Shown here: piece by piece, positions 1 to 10,966 of the stretch
Layout of the letters: the number at the start of each line of letters is the position of its first letter
Position numbering within the stretch: position 1 is the stretch's first letter
Source of the DNA: Blastococcus sp. CT_GayMR20
GTDB taxonomy: Bacteria > Actinomycetota > Actinomycetes > Mycobacteriales > Geodermatophilaceae
Direction: 5' to 3'
DNA: 28,596 nt
Assembly: GCF_004570345.1 (NCBI RefSeq)
Contig: NZ_SPQM01000062.1
Location: 1 to 28,596, forward strand
Position numbers and translations under genes: made by a program
The notes under the pieces: generated by a model
Databases searched by the model: none
Told to the model about the DNA's origin: nothing
What the model saw: only the letters and a program-made list of their open reading frames with translations

Positions 1-1
1 G

Positions 2-451
2 ATCTCGCCGCGGCCGCTCGGCCTGGCCCCGGCCGGCGCCGGCGCCGGTCCGTCGCGGATCGGCGCGATGAGCAGCGGCAGTGGCAGTGGGCCCGTCGGC
101 GCCACCGCCGCGAGCCTGGCCGTCCGCGAGCCCGTGGTGGCCGTCGCCGAGCCGGCTCCGGCTCCCGCTCAGCCCTACCGGATCACCACCCTGCACCCGC
201 GCACCTACAACGAGGCGCGCACGATCGGGGAGCGCTTCCGCGACGGGATGCCGGTGATCATGAACCTCACCGAGATGGACGACGCCGACGCGAAGCGCCT
301 CGTGGACTTCGCTGCCGGTCTGTCCTTCGGGCTGCGCGGTAGTATCGAGCGCGTCACGGCAAAGGTGTTCCTGCTCAGCCCGCAGAACGTCGACGTGACG
401 GCCGAGGACAAGGCGCGGATCCGCGAAGGCGGGTTCTTCAACCAGTCCTGA
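2..451 (+). CDS. sepF: Cell division protein SepF (5' end outside window)
   Basis: SepF is a membrane-associated partner of FtsZ that helps tether and bundle the Z ring; in actinobacteria it is the main FtsZ membrane anchor. The last 90 or so residues are the conserved SepF domain, from [19 protein letters not shown] through [21 protein letters not shown] and [12 protein letters not shown] to [11 protein letters not shown]. The first 55 visible residues are a Gly/Ser/Ala/Pro-rich linker. The frame is open to base 2 and no membrane-targeting amphipathic N-terminus is visible, so the true start lies upstream of the window. The ATG at 68 is therefore probably internal. yggT and divIVA follow on the same strand, the usual order at the end of the division cluster. 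Confidence 0.93.
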   Translation: MSPRPLGLAPAGAGAGPSRIGAMSSGSGSGPVGATAASLAVREPVVAVAEPAPAPAQPYRITTLHPRTYNEARTIGERFRDGMPVIMNLTEMDDADAKRLVDFAAGLSFGLRGSIERVTAKVFLLSPQNVDVTAEDKARIREGGFFNQS

Positions 452-464
452 GGCCTGCCCATGA

Positions 465-494
465 CCGGCTGCCCGGGGCAACCCGGGCTGCCGG
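465..494 (+). other. Strong hairpin with GCAA tetraloop between sepF and yggT
   Basis: Bases 471-477 (GCCCGGG) pair perfectly with 482-488 (CCCGGGC) around a GCAA loop, a GNRA-type tetraloop. The stem continues after one T-T mismatch with 465-469 (CCGGC) against 490-494 (GCCGG). No T-tract follows, so it may be an attenuator, an RNA-processing or stability element, or a weak terminator between sepF and yggT. The structure is plain from the sequence; the function is inferred. Confidence 0.45.
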
Positions 495-533
495 CGGACA
501 CGGCACGCGCGGTGCCCCGAACGAACGAGGACT

Positions 534-833
534 GTGGCTCTCTTCTGGTCGATCGTCTCGTCGGTGCTGCTCGTCTTCCTCGTCCTGCTCTTCGCGCGGT
601 TCGTCGTGGACTGGGTGATGGTGCTGGCCCGCAGCTGGCGTCCCTCCGGGCTCGTCGCTGCCGGGCTCGAGGTCGTGTACAGCACGACCGACCCGCCGCT
701 CAAGGCGATCCGCAAGGTCATCCCGCCGCTGAACCTGGGCTCCATCAGACTGGACCTCGGGTTTATGGTGCTGCTGATCGCCGTGTTGCTCCTGCGGAGC
801 TTCGCGACCCGACTCGCCATCGCCGCAGCGTGA
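534..833 (+). CDS. YggT family membrane protein
   Basis: This 99-residue integral membrane protein belongs to the YggT (YlmG) family, which is regularly encoded between sepF and divIVA and is linked to division or envelope functions without a defined biochemical activity. Two hydrophobic segments are visible, about residues 5-30 and 74-92. The loop between them holds the family's conserved stretch with TDPPLKAIRKVIPPL. The start is GTG at 534, preceded by a GAGG Shine-Dalgarno at 527-530. It lies 82 nt after sepF, with a strong hairpin in the gap, and about 100 nt before divIVA. Confidence 0.88.
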   Translation: MALFWSIVSSVLLVFLVLLFARFVVDWVMVLARSWRPSGLVAAGLEVVYSTTDPPLKAIRKVIPPLNLGSIRLDLGFMVLLIAVLLLRSFATRLAIAAA

Positions 834-865
834 CTGCCTTTCCCTCCGGGGGTAGAGACGTGGAA

Positions 866-889
866 CGGATGTGCGCTGCCGCACGTCCG
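866..889 (+). other. Hairpin upstream of divIVA
   Basis: Bases 866-875 (CGGATGTGCG) and 880-889 (CGCACGTCCG) form a 10-bp stem with one G-U pair and a 4-base loop. It sits in the 99-nt gap between yggT and divIVA, about 43 nt before the divIVA start. It has no T-tract and could be leader structure or an attenuator; the function is unknown. Confidence 0.35.
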
Positions 890-932
890 CGAACCGTCCC
901 TGTGCCCGCCGTCCGACCCGAGGTGACCTGAG

Positions 933-1661
933 ATGCCACTCACGCCTGCCGACGTGCACAACGTCGTCTTCAAGAAGCCACCCATCGGCAAGCGGGGCTA
1001 CGACGAGGACGAGGTCGACGCCTTCCTCGACGTCGTGGAGGCCGAACTGGCCCGCCTCATCGAGGAGAACAACGAGCTGCGTGCCAACGGCCGCAGCAAC
1101 GCGCGCGTGGAGGAGGCCCCGGCTCCCGCGCCCGCACCCGTCCCGGTCGCCGCGGCGCCCCCGCCGCCGGTCCAGCAGCCGCGCGAGGACGACAGCGCCC
1201 GGGCCTCCCGGATGCTGGCCCTGGCCACGGAGACCGCGGACCGCTACGTCAACGAGGCCAAGACGCAGGCCGAGCAGATGCTCACCGGCGCTAAGACCAA
1301 CAGCGACCGGCTGATGACCGACGCCCGCCAGAAGAGCGAGCAGATGGTCGCCGAGGCCAAGCACCGGGCCGAATCAATGGTCGGCGACGCGCGCACGCGC
1401 GCCGAGACGATGGAGCGCGAGTCCCGTGCCAAGGCCGCCGCCCTCGAGCAGGACGCCGAGCGCCGGCACGTCGAGGCGATGAGCGGCCTGGAGGAGAAGC
1501 GCAGCAGCCTCGAGCGCAAGATCGAGGAGCTGCGGACCTTCGAGCGCGAGTACCGCACCCGCCTGCGGTCCTACCTCGAGTCGCACCTCCGCGACCTGGA
1601 CAGCCGCGGGTCGGCCGAGCCCGCAGCGGCGAATCGGCAGAACCAGCACGCCAGCGCCTGA
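933..1661 (+). CDS. wag31: DivIVA/Wag31 polar growth and septum-site protein
   Basis: DivIVA-family proteins bind negatively curved membrane at poles and septa; in actinobacteria (Wag31/DivIVA) they recruit the polar peptidoglycan machinery. This protein has 242 residues. Residues 1-50 form the membrane-binding DivIVA domain, with [20 protein letters not shown] and [14 protein letters not shown] Pro/Ala-rich linker at about 60-90 is followed by a long heptad-rich coiled coil from about 95 to 225, rich in Ala, Glu, Lys and Arg ([20 protein letters not shown]). The ATG at 933 follows GAGGTGA at 921-927. It is the last gene of the division block before a strong terminator. Confidence 0.95.
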   Translation: MPLTPADVHNVVFKKPPIGKRGYDEDEVDAFLDVVEAELARLIEENNELRANGRSNARVEEAPAPAPAPVPVAAAPPPPVQQPREDDSARASRMLALATETADRYVNEAKTQAEQMLTGAKTNSDRLMTDARQKSEQMVAEAKHRAESMVGDARTRAETMERESRAKAAALEQDAERRHVEAMSGLEEKRSSLERKIEELRTFEREYRTRLRSYLESHLRDLDSRGSAEPAAANRQNQHASA

Positions 1662-1677
1662 GGCGGTACCGCCCGAG

Positions 1678-1713
1678 AACGGGGCCCCCGGACACTCGTC
1701 CGGGGGCCCCGTT
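1678..1713 (+). terminator. Terminator hairpin after divIVA
   Basis: A perfect 15-bp inverted repeat pairs bases 1678-1692 with 1699-1713 around a 6-base loop (CACTCG), starting 17 nt after the divIVA stop codon. There is no strong T-tract, which is common for high-G+C actinobacterial terminators. Confidence 0.75.
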
Positions 1714-1767
1714 CGTCGTGCGGGTGAACCGGCCGTGTTGAACGGGCGGCCGGCGTGGGCGCAGCCC

Positions 1768-1773
1768 TACAGT
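1768..1773 (+). promoter_or_regulatory. Probable -10 box of a leaderless promoter (TACAGT)
   Basis: TACAGT is followed by six bases (CGCAGC) and then GTG at 1780. A -10 box at this distance puts the transcription start at or next to the GTG, so the mRNA would be leaderless. No Shine-Dalgarno precedes the GTG. I see no clear -35 box. Confidence 0.5.
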
Positions 1774-1779
1774 CGCAGC

Positions 1780-2316
1780 GTGATCTTGGCTGCCGGCCTG
1801 ATGGTGCTCCTGGGCCTCGGACTGTTCGTCGCGGGCGTCCTGACCGGCGTGACCGCCTTCTACTGGGGCTGCGTGGCCGCCTGCGTGGTGGCCGCCGTGC
1901 TCCTCTTCCTCGCGCGACGGACGATGGGCCCGGGACGGACTCCGGCGGCCGGGCGGGGGAAGGACGCGACGCCGGCGTCCGCCGAGCGGACGACGCCGGG
2001 GGCGGCCGCGACGGAGATGCCCGCGACCTGGGAGCCGTCGGCGGTCCCCGACGCAGCCGGCGACCTGCCCGATCCGCCCGTCGAGGAGGTCGAGGTCACC
2101 GACCTGCTGCTCGTCGTCGACCTCACCGACGAGGTCTACGTCCTCGACGAGCACCCGCGCTACCACCTGGCCGGCTGCGTCCACCTCCGCGGCCACACGC
2201 CCGTCCCGCTGCCGATCGACGAGGCGCGGACGGACGGATTCACCCCGTGCGCCGTCTGCGCGCCGGACCGGAACCTCGCCGAGCGGGTGCGCGCCCGCAA
2301 GGCGGCCGGTAGTTAG
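1780..2316 (+). CDS. Small membrane protein with Ada-like Cys/His motif
   Basis: I recognise no named family for the whole protein. From GTG 1780 it has 178 residues. Two adjacent transmembrane segments fill about residues 1-45, followed by an Ala/Pro-rich acidic linker and a compact C-terminal domain. That domain has H129, C133 and H135 in YHLAGCVHL, and C157 and C160 in PCAVC. The spacing resembles the zinc-binding 'YHxxxC ... PCxxC' motif of Ada-type domains, so metal binding is likely but inferred. An upstream GTG at 1735 is in frame; I prefer 1780 because a -10 box stands six bases before it and the hydrophobic segment begins there. The domain probably faces the cytoplasm. It converges on ileS. 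Confidence 0.7.
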   Translation: MILAAGLMVLLGLGLFVAGVLTGVTAFYWGCVAACVVAAVLLFLARRTMGPGRTPAAGRGKDATPASAERTTPGAAATEMPATWEPSAVPDAAGDLPDPPVEEVEVTDLLLVVDLTDEVYVLDEHPRYHLAGCVHLRGHTPVPLPIDEARTDGFTPCAVCAPDRNLAERVRARKAAGS

Positions 2317-2367
2317 GCCCCTTCCAGGGCACCGGCCCGAGCGTGCGAGGGACGGGAGGAAGGGGTC
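2316..2367. terminator. Possible bidirectional terminator between convergent genes
   Basis: Bases 2316-2325 (GGCCCCTTCC) can pair with 2358-2367 (GGAAGGGGTC), 10 bp with one G-U, around a 32-base loop. A pyrimidine-rich tail (CTTTCTC) follows on the + strand. It fills the gap between the convergent membrane-protein gene and ileS. The long loop makes this moderate evidence only. Confidence 0.4.
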
Positions 2368-2377
2368 CTTTCTCAGC

Positions 2378-5521
<3,144 letters not shown>

Positions 5522-5528
5522 GGCACCC

Positions 5529-5534
5529 ATTCTC
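5529..5534 (-). promoter_or_regulatory. Possible -10 box of ileS (GAGAAT)
   Basis: On the minus strand GAGAAT is followed by GGGTGCC and the GTG start of ileS, matching the leaderless spacing seen at other genes here. The box lacks the usual initial T, so this is weaker than the others. Confidence 0.3.
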
Positions 5535-5627
5535 CCCGAACCGGCAAACCGGTTCGCGCCCCGCACCCGCGTGCGGACACGGCGCCGACACGGGCGTACG
5601 GGAGACTGCCCCCATGGTGGGCGCCCG

Positions 5628-7139
5628 GTGAACACGACGGTCACCGTGGCCCTCGCTGTCGGCGCCCTCGTCGTCCTCGTGGCAGCCGTCGCCCTCCGGC
5701 TCGCCGACCGCGTCGGCCTGCCCAGCCTGCTGCTCTACCTGGCTCTGGGCGTCGCCCTGGGCGAGAGCGGGCTGGGCGTGCAGTTCGAGGACTACCAGCT
5801 CACCCAGACGCTGGGGTACGCCGCGCTCGTGGTCATCCTCGCCGAGGGTGGTCTCACGACGCGGTGGGCCGACGTCCGCCGGGCCATCGGGCCCGGCGTG
5901 TCCCTGGCCACCGTCGGCGTCGCGGTGAGCGTGGGCGTCACCGCCGGGATCGCGGTCCTGCTGCTCGGCTACGACTGGGGCTTCGCCCTGCTGCTCGCGG
6001 CGGTGATCAGCTCCACCGACGCCGCCGCCGTCTTCGCCACCCTGCGTCGACTGCCCCTCCCGCGCCGGATGGCCGCCTCGCTGGAGGCCGAGAGCGGCCT
6101 CAACGACGCGCCGGTCATCCTGCTCGTGACCGTGCTCGCCGAGTCGCTCACCGGCGAGACGACCGAGCCGTGGTGGGTGGTCGGAGCCGTGGTGGCCGGT
6201 GAGCTCGCGGGGGGCGCGGTCCTCGGGATCGGCATCGGCTTCCTGGGCGCCGAGCTCCTGCGTCGGGTGGCGCTCCCCGTGGCCGGCTTCTACCCCCTGG
6301 CGACGCTGGCGCTCTGCGTCCTCGCCTACGCGTCCGCTTCGCTCGCGCACACGTCGGGCTTCGTAGCGGTCTACCTCTGCGGTGTGGTGCTCGGCAACGC
6401 GGCGGTGCCGCACCGCACGGCCAGCGTCGGGTTCGCCGAAGGAATGGCCTCCCTGGCGCAGATCGGCCTGTTCGTGCTGCTGGGACTGCTCGTGTCGCCG
6501 GCCCGCCTGCCCGAGGCCGTGGGGCCGGCACTCGTCGTGGGCGGCGCACTGCTGCTGCTCGCCCGGCCGCTGTCGGTGGTCGCGAGCCTCGTGTGGTTCC
6601 GGTTCCCGTGGGCCCAGCAGGCGTTCATCTCCTGGGCAGGCCTCCGGGGGGCGGTGCCGATCGTCGCGGCCATCATCCCGCTGACGGCGCAGGTCCCGGG
6701 TGCGACGACCGTCTTCGACACGGTGTTCGTGCTGGTCGTCGTCTTCACCGTGGTCCAGGGCTGGTCGCTGCCGTGGCTGGCCAGGCGGCTGCGGATCGCG
6801 GCACCGGTCACCCCGCGCGACGTGGAGGTGGAGTCCGCACCGCTCGGCGAGCTGGACGCGGACCTCATGCAGCTGACCGTGTCACCGGGGTCCCGGCTGC
6901 ACGGCGTCTACCTCCCGGAGCTGCGGCTGCCCGAGGACGCCGCCGTGGTGCTCATCGTGCGTGAGGGACGGTCGTTCGTACCCGACGACACCACCCGCCT
7001 GATGCGCGGGGACCAGGCGCTCCTGGTGTCGGCCCGCCGGTCCCGGGCCGAGGCCGAGCGACGGCTGCGGGCGGTCAGCCGGGCCGGCCGGCTGGCCAGC
7101 TGGCGGGGCGAGTCGGGCAGGGCGACCCAGCGCGACTGA
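5628..7139 (+). CDS. CPA1-type cation/proton antiporter with RCK_C domain (NhaP2/CvrA-like)
   Basis: This 503-residue inner-membrane protein exchanges K+ or Na+ for protons. About 12 hydrophobic segments span residues 1-390. Family signatures are SSTDAAAVFATLRRLPLP with D131 and LEAESGLNDAPVILL with the N159-D160 pair, the ion-binding site of this superfamily. After the membrane part, about residues 400-490 form a soluble TrkA-C (RCK_C) domain, including LMQLTVSPGSRLHG and DDTTRLMRGDQALLVSA. That arrangement is typical of NhaP2/CvrA-like K+/H+ antiporters; the ion preference cannot be read from sequence. The frame is open further upstream, but those residues are Arg-rich and unlike a membrane N-terminus, so GTG 5628 (VNTTVTVALAVG) is chosen. 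It is divergent from ileS. Confidence 0.87.
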   Translation: MNTTVTVALAVGALVVLVAAVALRLADRVGLPSLLLYLALGVALGESGLGVQFEDYQLTQTLGYAALVVILAEGGLTTRWADVRRAIGPGVSLATVGVAVSVGVTAGIAVLLLGYDWGFALLLAAVISSTDAAAVFATLRRLPLPRRMAASLEAESGLNDAPVILLVTVLAESLTGETTEPWWVVGAVVAGELAGGAVLGIGIGFLGAELLRRVALPVAGFYPLATLALCVLAYASASLAHTSGFVAVYLCGVVLGNAAVPHRTASVGFAEGMASLAQIGLFVLLGLLVSPARLPEAVGPALVVGGALLLLARPLSVVASLVWFRFPWAQQAFISWAGLRGAVPIVAAIIPLTAQVPGATTVFDTVFVLVVVFTVVQGWSLPWLARRLRIAAPVTPRDVEVESAPLGELDADLMQLTVSPGSRLHGVYLPELRLPEDAAVVLIVREGRSFVPDDTTRLMRGDQALLVSARRSRAEAERRLRAVSRAGRLASWRGESGRATQRD

Positions 7140-7267
7140 CGCCGGACCGCCTGGTCGGCCGAGGCGCAGCGGACGCGACGGGGGCGTGGGATCGTGTCCC
7201 CGATCGGCATGCCGCCCACGGCCGAGCGGCGTCCGACGGCCCGCTGTCGCGACCACCGGAGGACGCG

Positions 7268-8506
7268 ATGCGCTTTCTCTTCCGCCCACCCGCCGCCGAG
7301 GCGACGGGGCTGCTCAGCCTGCCCTGGGACCAGCCGCTGGCCGAGTGGGACCCCCACCTGCTGCTCGAGGTCCCGTCCCGCGGCATCTCGCGGCACGTCG
7401 TCCGTTTCGTGGCCTCCGGCGGGCACGTCTTCGCGCTCAAGGAGATCAACGAGCGGCTGGCCAGGCATGAGTACCGCCTCCTCGGGGAGTTCGAGGAGGA
7501 GGGCCTGCCGACGGTCTCCGTGCTGGGCATCTGCGTGGACCGCCCGCACGACCAGGAGGCGATCCTGGTCACCCGCTACCTCGAGTACTCGATGTCCTAC
7601 CGGTGGCTGTTCTCCAGCCCGCGGGGCGACCACTCGGCGGAGCGGCTGCTCGACACCCTGGTGGAGCTGCTGGTCCGGCTGCACCTCGCCGGTGTCTTCT
7701 GGGGCGACTGCTCGCTGTCGAACACCCTGTTCCGCCCGGATGCGGGCGCGCTGGCCGCCTACCTCGTCGACGCCGAGACCGTCGAGCGGTATCCGACCCT
7801 GTCGCCGGGCCAGCGGGCGTACGACGTCGACCTCGCGCGGGAGCGGATCGGCGCCGAGCTGCTCGACCTCCAGTTCGGCGAGCTGCTGCCGTCCGACATC
7901 GACCCCATCGAGGTGGCGGAGGGCCTGGCCCCCCGCTACGAGTCGCTGTGGAACGAGGTCACCCACGAGCAGGTGTTCAGCGTCGACGAGCAGCAGTGGC
8001 GGATCGCCGAGCGTCTCCAGCGGCTCAACGACCTCGGCTTCGACGTGGGCGAGGTCGAGCTGATCACGTCCGACGAGGGCGCCAAGCTGCGGGTGGAGAC
8101 GCGGGTCGCCGAGCCGGGGCAGCACCGGCGGGAGCTGTTCCGGCTGACGGGGCTGGAGGTCCAGGAGCGCCAGGCGCGCCGCCTGCTCAACGACATCCGC
8201 GCCTTCAAGGCCCACCTCGAGCAGAAGTCCGGCGGTCCCGTGCCGGAGTCCTACGCAGCGCACCGCTGGCTGGCCGAGATCTACCAGGCCGTGGTGGATG
8301 CCATCCCGGCGGAGCTCGTGGGCCGGCTCGCGCCGGCCGAGGTCTTCCACGAGGTCCTCGAGCACCGGTGGTTCCTGTCCGAGCATGCCGGCAAGGACGT
8401 CGGGACGGTCGAGGCGGCGGAGTCCTACTTCGCCACCGTCCTCCCCAACACCCCCAAGGAGGTCACCACCCCGTCGGTCATCGCGGGGCTCGTCTCGGAC
8501 GGCTGA
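7268..8506 (+). CDS. DUF4032 protein with kinase-like N-terminal domain
   Basis: This 412-residue soluble protein matches the actinobacterial DUF4032 architecture. The N-terminal half has protein-kinase-like landmarks: FALKE with K58 as a possible ATP-binding lysine, WGDCSLSNTLF with D147 and N152 like the catalytic loop of lipopolysaccharide and aminoglycoside kinases, and LVDAETVE with D168 like the metal-binding Asp. The C-terminal half, from about residue 240 (LQRLNDLGFDVGEVELI to PNTPKEVTTPSVIAG), is the DUF4032 region. The substrate is unknown and the kinase activity is an inference. The ATG at 7268 is preceded by CGGAGGA at 7257-7263. It stands upstream of the lpqY-sugABC transporter on the same strand, with a 148-nt gap that holds a promoter candidate. 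Confidence 0.82.
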   Translation: MRFLFRPPAAEATGLLSLPWDQPLAEWDPHLLLEVPSRGISRHVVRFVASGGHVFALKEINERLARHEYRLLGEFEEEGLPTVSVLGICVDRPHDQEAILVTRYLEYSMSYRWLFSSPRGDHSAERLLDTLVELLVRLHLAGVFWGDCSLSNTLFRPDAGALAAYLVDAETVERYPTLSPGQRAYDVDLARERIGAELLDLQFGELLPSDIDPIEVAEGLAPRYESLWNEVTHEQVFSVDEQQWRIAERLQRLNDLGFDVGEVELITSDEGAKLRVETRVAEPGQHRRELFRLTGLEVQERQARRLLNDIRAFKAHLEQKSGGPVPESYAAHRWLAEIYQAVVDAIPAELVGRLAPAEVFHEVLEHRWFLSEHAGKDVGTVEAAESYFATVLPNTPKEVTTPSVIAGLVSDG

Positions 8507-8572
8507 TCGGCCGTCGTCGTGGCGCCGTTGATCTCGGTCCGGTGTCCTTTCCCCGGACGGCGCTGGTCCGAA

Positions 8573-8601
8573 TTGACACCCCCTGTGACCTGCACCACGC
8601 T
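8573..8601 (+). promoter_or_regulatory. Promoter candidate for the lpqY-sugABC operon
   Basis: A consensus -35 TTGACA lies at 8573-8578. After a 17-base spacer comes CACGCT at 8596-8601, a partial match to the -10 TAnnnT. The pair lies 54 nt before the lpqY ATG. I see no clear repressor operator around it. Confidence 0.5.
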
Positions 8602-8654
8602 GCGTCCCAGCGGTGACCCCCAGTCCCCGGGCACGCCAACGGAGGCGATGACCT

Positions 8655-10007
8655 ATGCGCGACGGTGCCGGCCTCGAACGATCCGGGAGGGGTTCACCCC
8701 CAACGGCACGGAGCAGGCGGAGGTCACCCAAGCGGGGTGTCGCGAGCGCCGCGGCGCTGCTGGTCACCGCCGGCACGCTGGCCGCGTGCGGTGGTGACGA
8801 CGGCGGGGCGTCGACGCTGACCTGGTACATCAACCCCGACGCCGGGGGACAGGCCGAGATGGCCGCCCGGTGCACCGAGGAGGCCGGTGGCGCCTACACG
8901 ATCGAGACGGCGCAGCTGCCCCGTGAGTCTGCGGCCCAGCGCGAGCAGTTGGTCCGCCGCCTCGCCGCGGAGGACTCCTCGATCGACATCGTGAGCCTCG
9001 ACCCGCCCTACATCCCCGAGTTCGCCGAGGCGGGCTTCCTCGCCCCGGTGCCGGAGGACGTCGCCGAGCGGGTCACCGAGGACGTCGTCCAGAGTGCCAT
9101 CGACGGCTCGACGTGGAACGACGAGTTGGTCGCCGTCCCGTTCTGGGCCAACACCCAGCTCCTCTGGTACAAGAAGTCGGTCGCCGAGGCGGCCGGTCTC
9201 GACCTCGAGAACGAGCCGGTCACCTGGGAGCAGCTGGTCGAGGCCGCGCAGGACCAGGACACCACGATCGCCGCCCAGGGCATCCGGGCCGAGGCGCTGA
9301 CCGTGTGGGTCAACGCCCTCATCGAGTCCGCCGGCGGGCACATCATCGAGGAGACCGCCGACGACCCGGCCGACATCCAGCTCGGCCTCACGTCCGAGGC
9401 CGCGCAGGCCGCCGCCGAGGTCATGAACAGCGTCAGCACCGTCGGAGGCCCGGCGTTCACGACCGCCGGCGAGGACGCCAACGTCACGGACTTCGAAGAG
9501 GGCGACGCCGCCTTCATGGTCAACTGGCCGTTCGTCTGGGGCCGGGCCCTCGGCGCCGTCGAGGCGGGCACGCTGGACGCCAGCGTGCCGGAGGACTACG
9601 GGTGGGCGCAGTACCCGCGGGTCCTCGAGGACGAGGAGAGCCGGCCGCCCTACGGCGGGATCAACCTCGTCGTCGGTGCCTACAGCGAGAACGTCGACGC
9701 CGCGTACGAGGCGGCTGAGTGCATCGTCTCCGAGGAGAACCAGATCTTCTACTTCATCGACAACGGCAGCCCCGCCGCCAAGGCGTCGGTCTACGAGGAC
9801 GAGGAGGTGCTCGAGATCTTCCCGCAGGCGCCCGTCATCCTCCAGTCCCTGGAGAACGCGGCCCCCCGGCCGCTGACCGTCTACTACAGCGAGGTTTCCG
9901 GGGCGCTGCAGCGCGAGTACCACCCGGCGACCGCGGTCGACGAGAACACCGGTGAGGAAGCGAGCGACCTCATCAGCGCTGTGCTGCGAGGGGAGAAACT
10001 GCTGTGA
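8655..10007 (+). CDS. lpqY: Trehalose-type ABC transporter substrate-binding lipoprotein, LpqY-like
   Basis: This is the extracytoplasmic sugar-binding component of the importer encoded with the next three genes. The 450-residue precursor has a basic n-region (SRRRSPKRG), a hydrophobic stretch and the lipobox LAAC with C45 as the lipidated cysteine, so it should be an LspA-processed lipoprotein. The mature part is a family 1 solute-binding protein. It shares several landmarks with mycobacterial LpqY as I remember it, such as RCTEEAGGAYTIETAQLPR, EFAEAGFLAPV, NTQLLWYKK, NALIESAGG, FMVNWPFVWG and YGGINLVVGA. Trehalose is therefore the first guess for ligand; another alpha-glucoside is possible. 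The ATG at 8655 follows GGAGG at 8641-8645. Its stop overlaps the start of sugA. Confidence 0.87.
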   Translation: MRDGAGLERSGRGSPPTARSRRRSPKRGVASAAALLVTAGTLAACGGDDGGASTLTWYINPDAGGQAEMAARCTEEAGGAYTIETAQLPRESAAQREQLVRRLAAEDSSIDIVSLDPPYIPEFAEAGFLAPVPEDVAERVTEDVVQSAIDGSTWNDELVAVPFWANTQLLWYKKSVAEAAGLDLENEPVTWEQLVEAAQDQDTTIAAQGIRAEALTVWVNALIESAGGHIIEETADDPADIQLGLTSEAAQAAAEVMNSVSTVGGPAFTTAGEDANVTDFEEGDAAFMVNWPFVWGRALGAVEAGTLDASVPEDYGWAQYPRVLEDEESRPPYGGINLVVGAYSENVDAAYEAAECIVSEENQIFYFIDNGSPAAKASVYEDEEVLEIFPQAPVILQSLENAAPRPLTVYYSEVSGALQREYHPATAVDENTGEEASDLISAVLRGEKLL

Positions 10008-10963
10008 GCACGACGACCCTTCCCCCGACCAAGAAGACCGAGCCGGTCTCCGCACCGAAGGGGGGAATCACCGACCGCGCGCGCGGCGAACGGAAGCTGG
10101 GCTGGATGCTGGCCGGCCCCGCCTTCTTCGTGATGCTGGCGGTGACCGCGTATCCCATCCTCCAGGCGCTCTACGAGTCGCTCTTCTCGTACCGGCTGAC
10201 CGACCCGGACAACCGGGCGTTCAACGGCCTGACGAACTACGGGGTGATTCTCAGCGACTCGCTGTGGTGGCAGTCGATCGCCGTCACGCTCTTCATCACG
10301 GTCGTGACCGTCGCGGTCGAGCTCGTGCTCGGCTTCGGCCTCGCCATGGTGATGGCCAAGGCGCTCAGTTCCATCCGGCCGGTCGTGCGTGCGGCCATCC
10401 TGATCCCGTACGCGGTGATCACCGTCGTGTCGGCGTTCGCCTGGCAGTTCGCCTTCGACATCAACACCGGCTTCGTGAACTCGTGGTTCGCGTGGATACC
10501 CGGTGTATCCGCCGACACCGACTGGTTCGGTGACAAATGGCTGTCGCTGCTGGTGATCTGCCTGGCCGAGATCTGGAAGACGACGCCGTTCATCTCGCTG
10601 CTGCTGCTCGCCGGACTCGCCCAGGTTCCCGAGGTGCTGCAGGAGGCCGCGCAGGTCGACGGGGCCACCTGGTGGCAGCGGTTGTGGCGGGTCACCATCC
10701 CCAACATGAAGGCGGCGATCATGGTCGCCCTTCTCTTCCGCAGCCTCGACGCCTTCCGGGTCTTCGACAGCATCTTCATCATGACCGGAGGTGCGAACGG
10801 CACCGAGTCGGTCTCGTTCCTCGCGTACCGACAAACAATCGCCCGACTGGAGATCGGGCTGGGCTCCGCGGTCTCCGTCCTGCTGTTCATCTCGGTGATG
10901 CTCATCGCCCTGGTCTTCATCAAGGGTTTCAAGGTCGACCTGTCCCAGGCGCGGGGGGAGTAG
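10004..10963 (+). CDS. sugA: ABC transporter permease, SugA-like
   Basis: This is the first membrane-spanning subunit of the sugar importer, 319 residues, of the MalF type with about six transmembrane segments. A cytoplasmic N-terminus ends near LGWMLAGPAFFVM. The EAA loop that docks on the ATPase reads EAAQVDGATWWQRLWRVTIP from E214. Stretches such as AEIWKTTPFISLLLLAGLA and ALLFRSLDAFRVFD resemble mycobacterial SugA. The GTG start at 10004 shares four bases (GTGA) with the lpqY stop, which indicates translational coupling. sugB follows after three bases. Confidence 0.88.
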   Translation: MSTTTLPPTKKTEPVSAPKGGITDRARGERKLGWMLAGPAFFVMLAVTAYPILQALYESLFSYRLTDPDNRAFNGLTNYGVILSDSLWWQSIAVTLFITVVTVAVELVLGFGLAMVMAKALSSIRPVVRAAILIPYAVITVVSAFAWQFAFDINTGFVNSWFAWIPGVSADTDWFGDKWLSLLVICLAEIWKTTPFISLLLLAGLAQVPEVLQEAAQVDGATWWQRLWRVTIPNMKAAIMVALLFRSLDAFRVFDSIFIMTGGANGTESVSFLAYRQTIARLEIGLGSAVSVLLFISVMLIALVFIKGFKVDLSQARGE

Positions 10964-10966
10964 CAG

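Noticed and set aside
1675..1715. The repeats and hairpins in the window as a CRISPR array or phage attachment site
   Set aside because: Each hairpin occurs once, with no regularly spaced repeats; no integrase, cas or tRNA gene is nearby.
6908..8875. Long minus-strand open frame opposite the antiporter and DUF4032 genes
   Set aside because: Shadow of real genes on the other strand, low-complexity composition and no domain signature.
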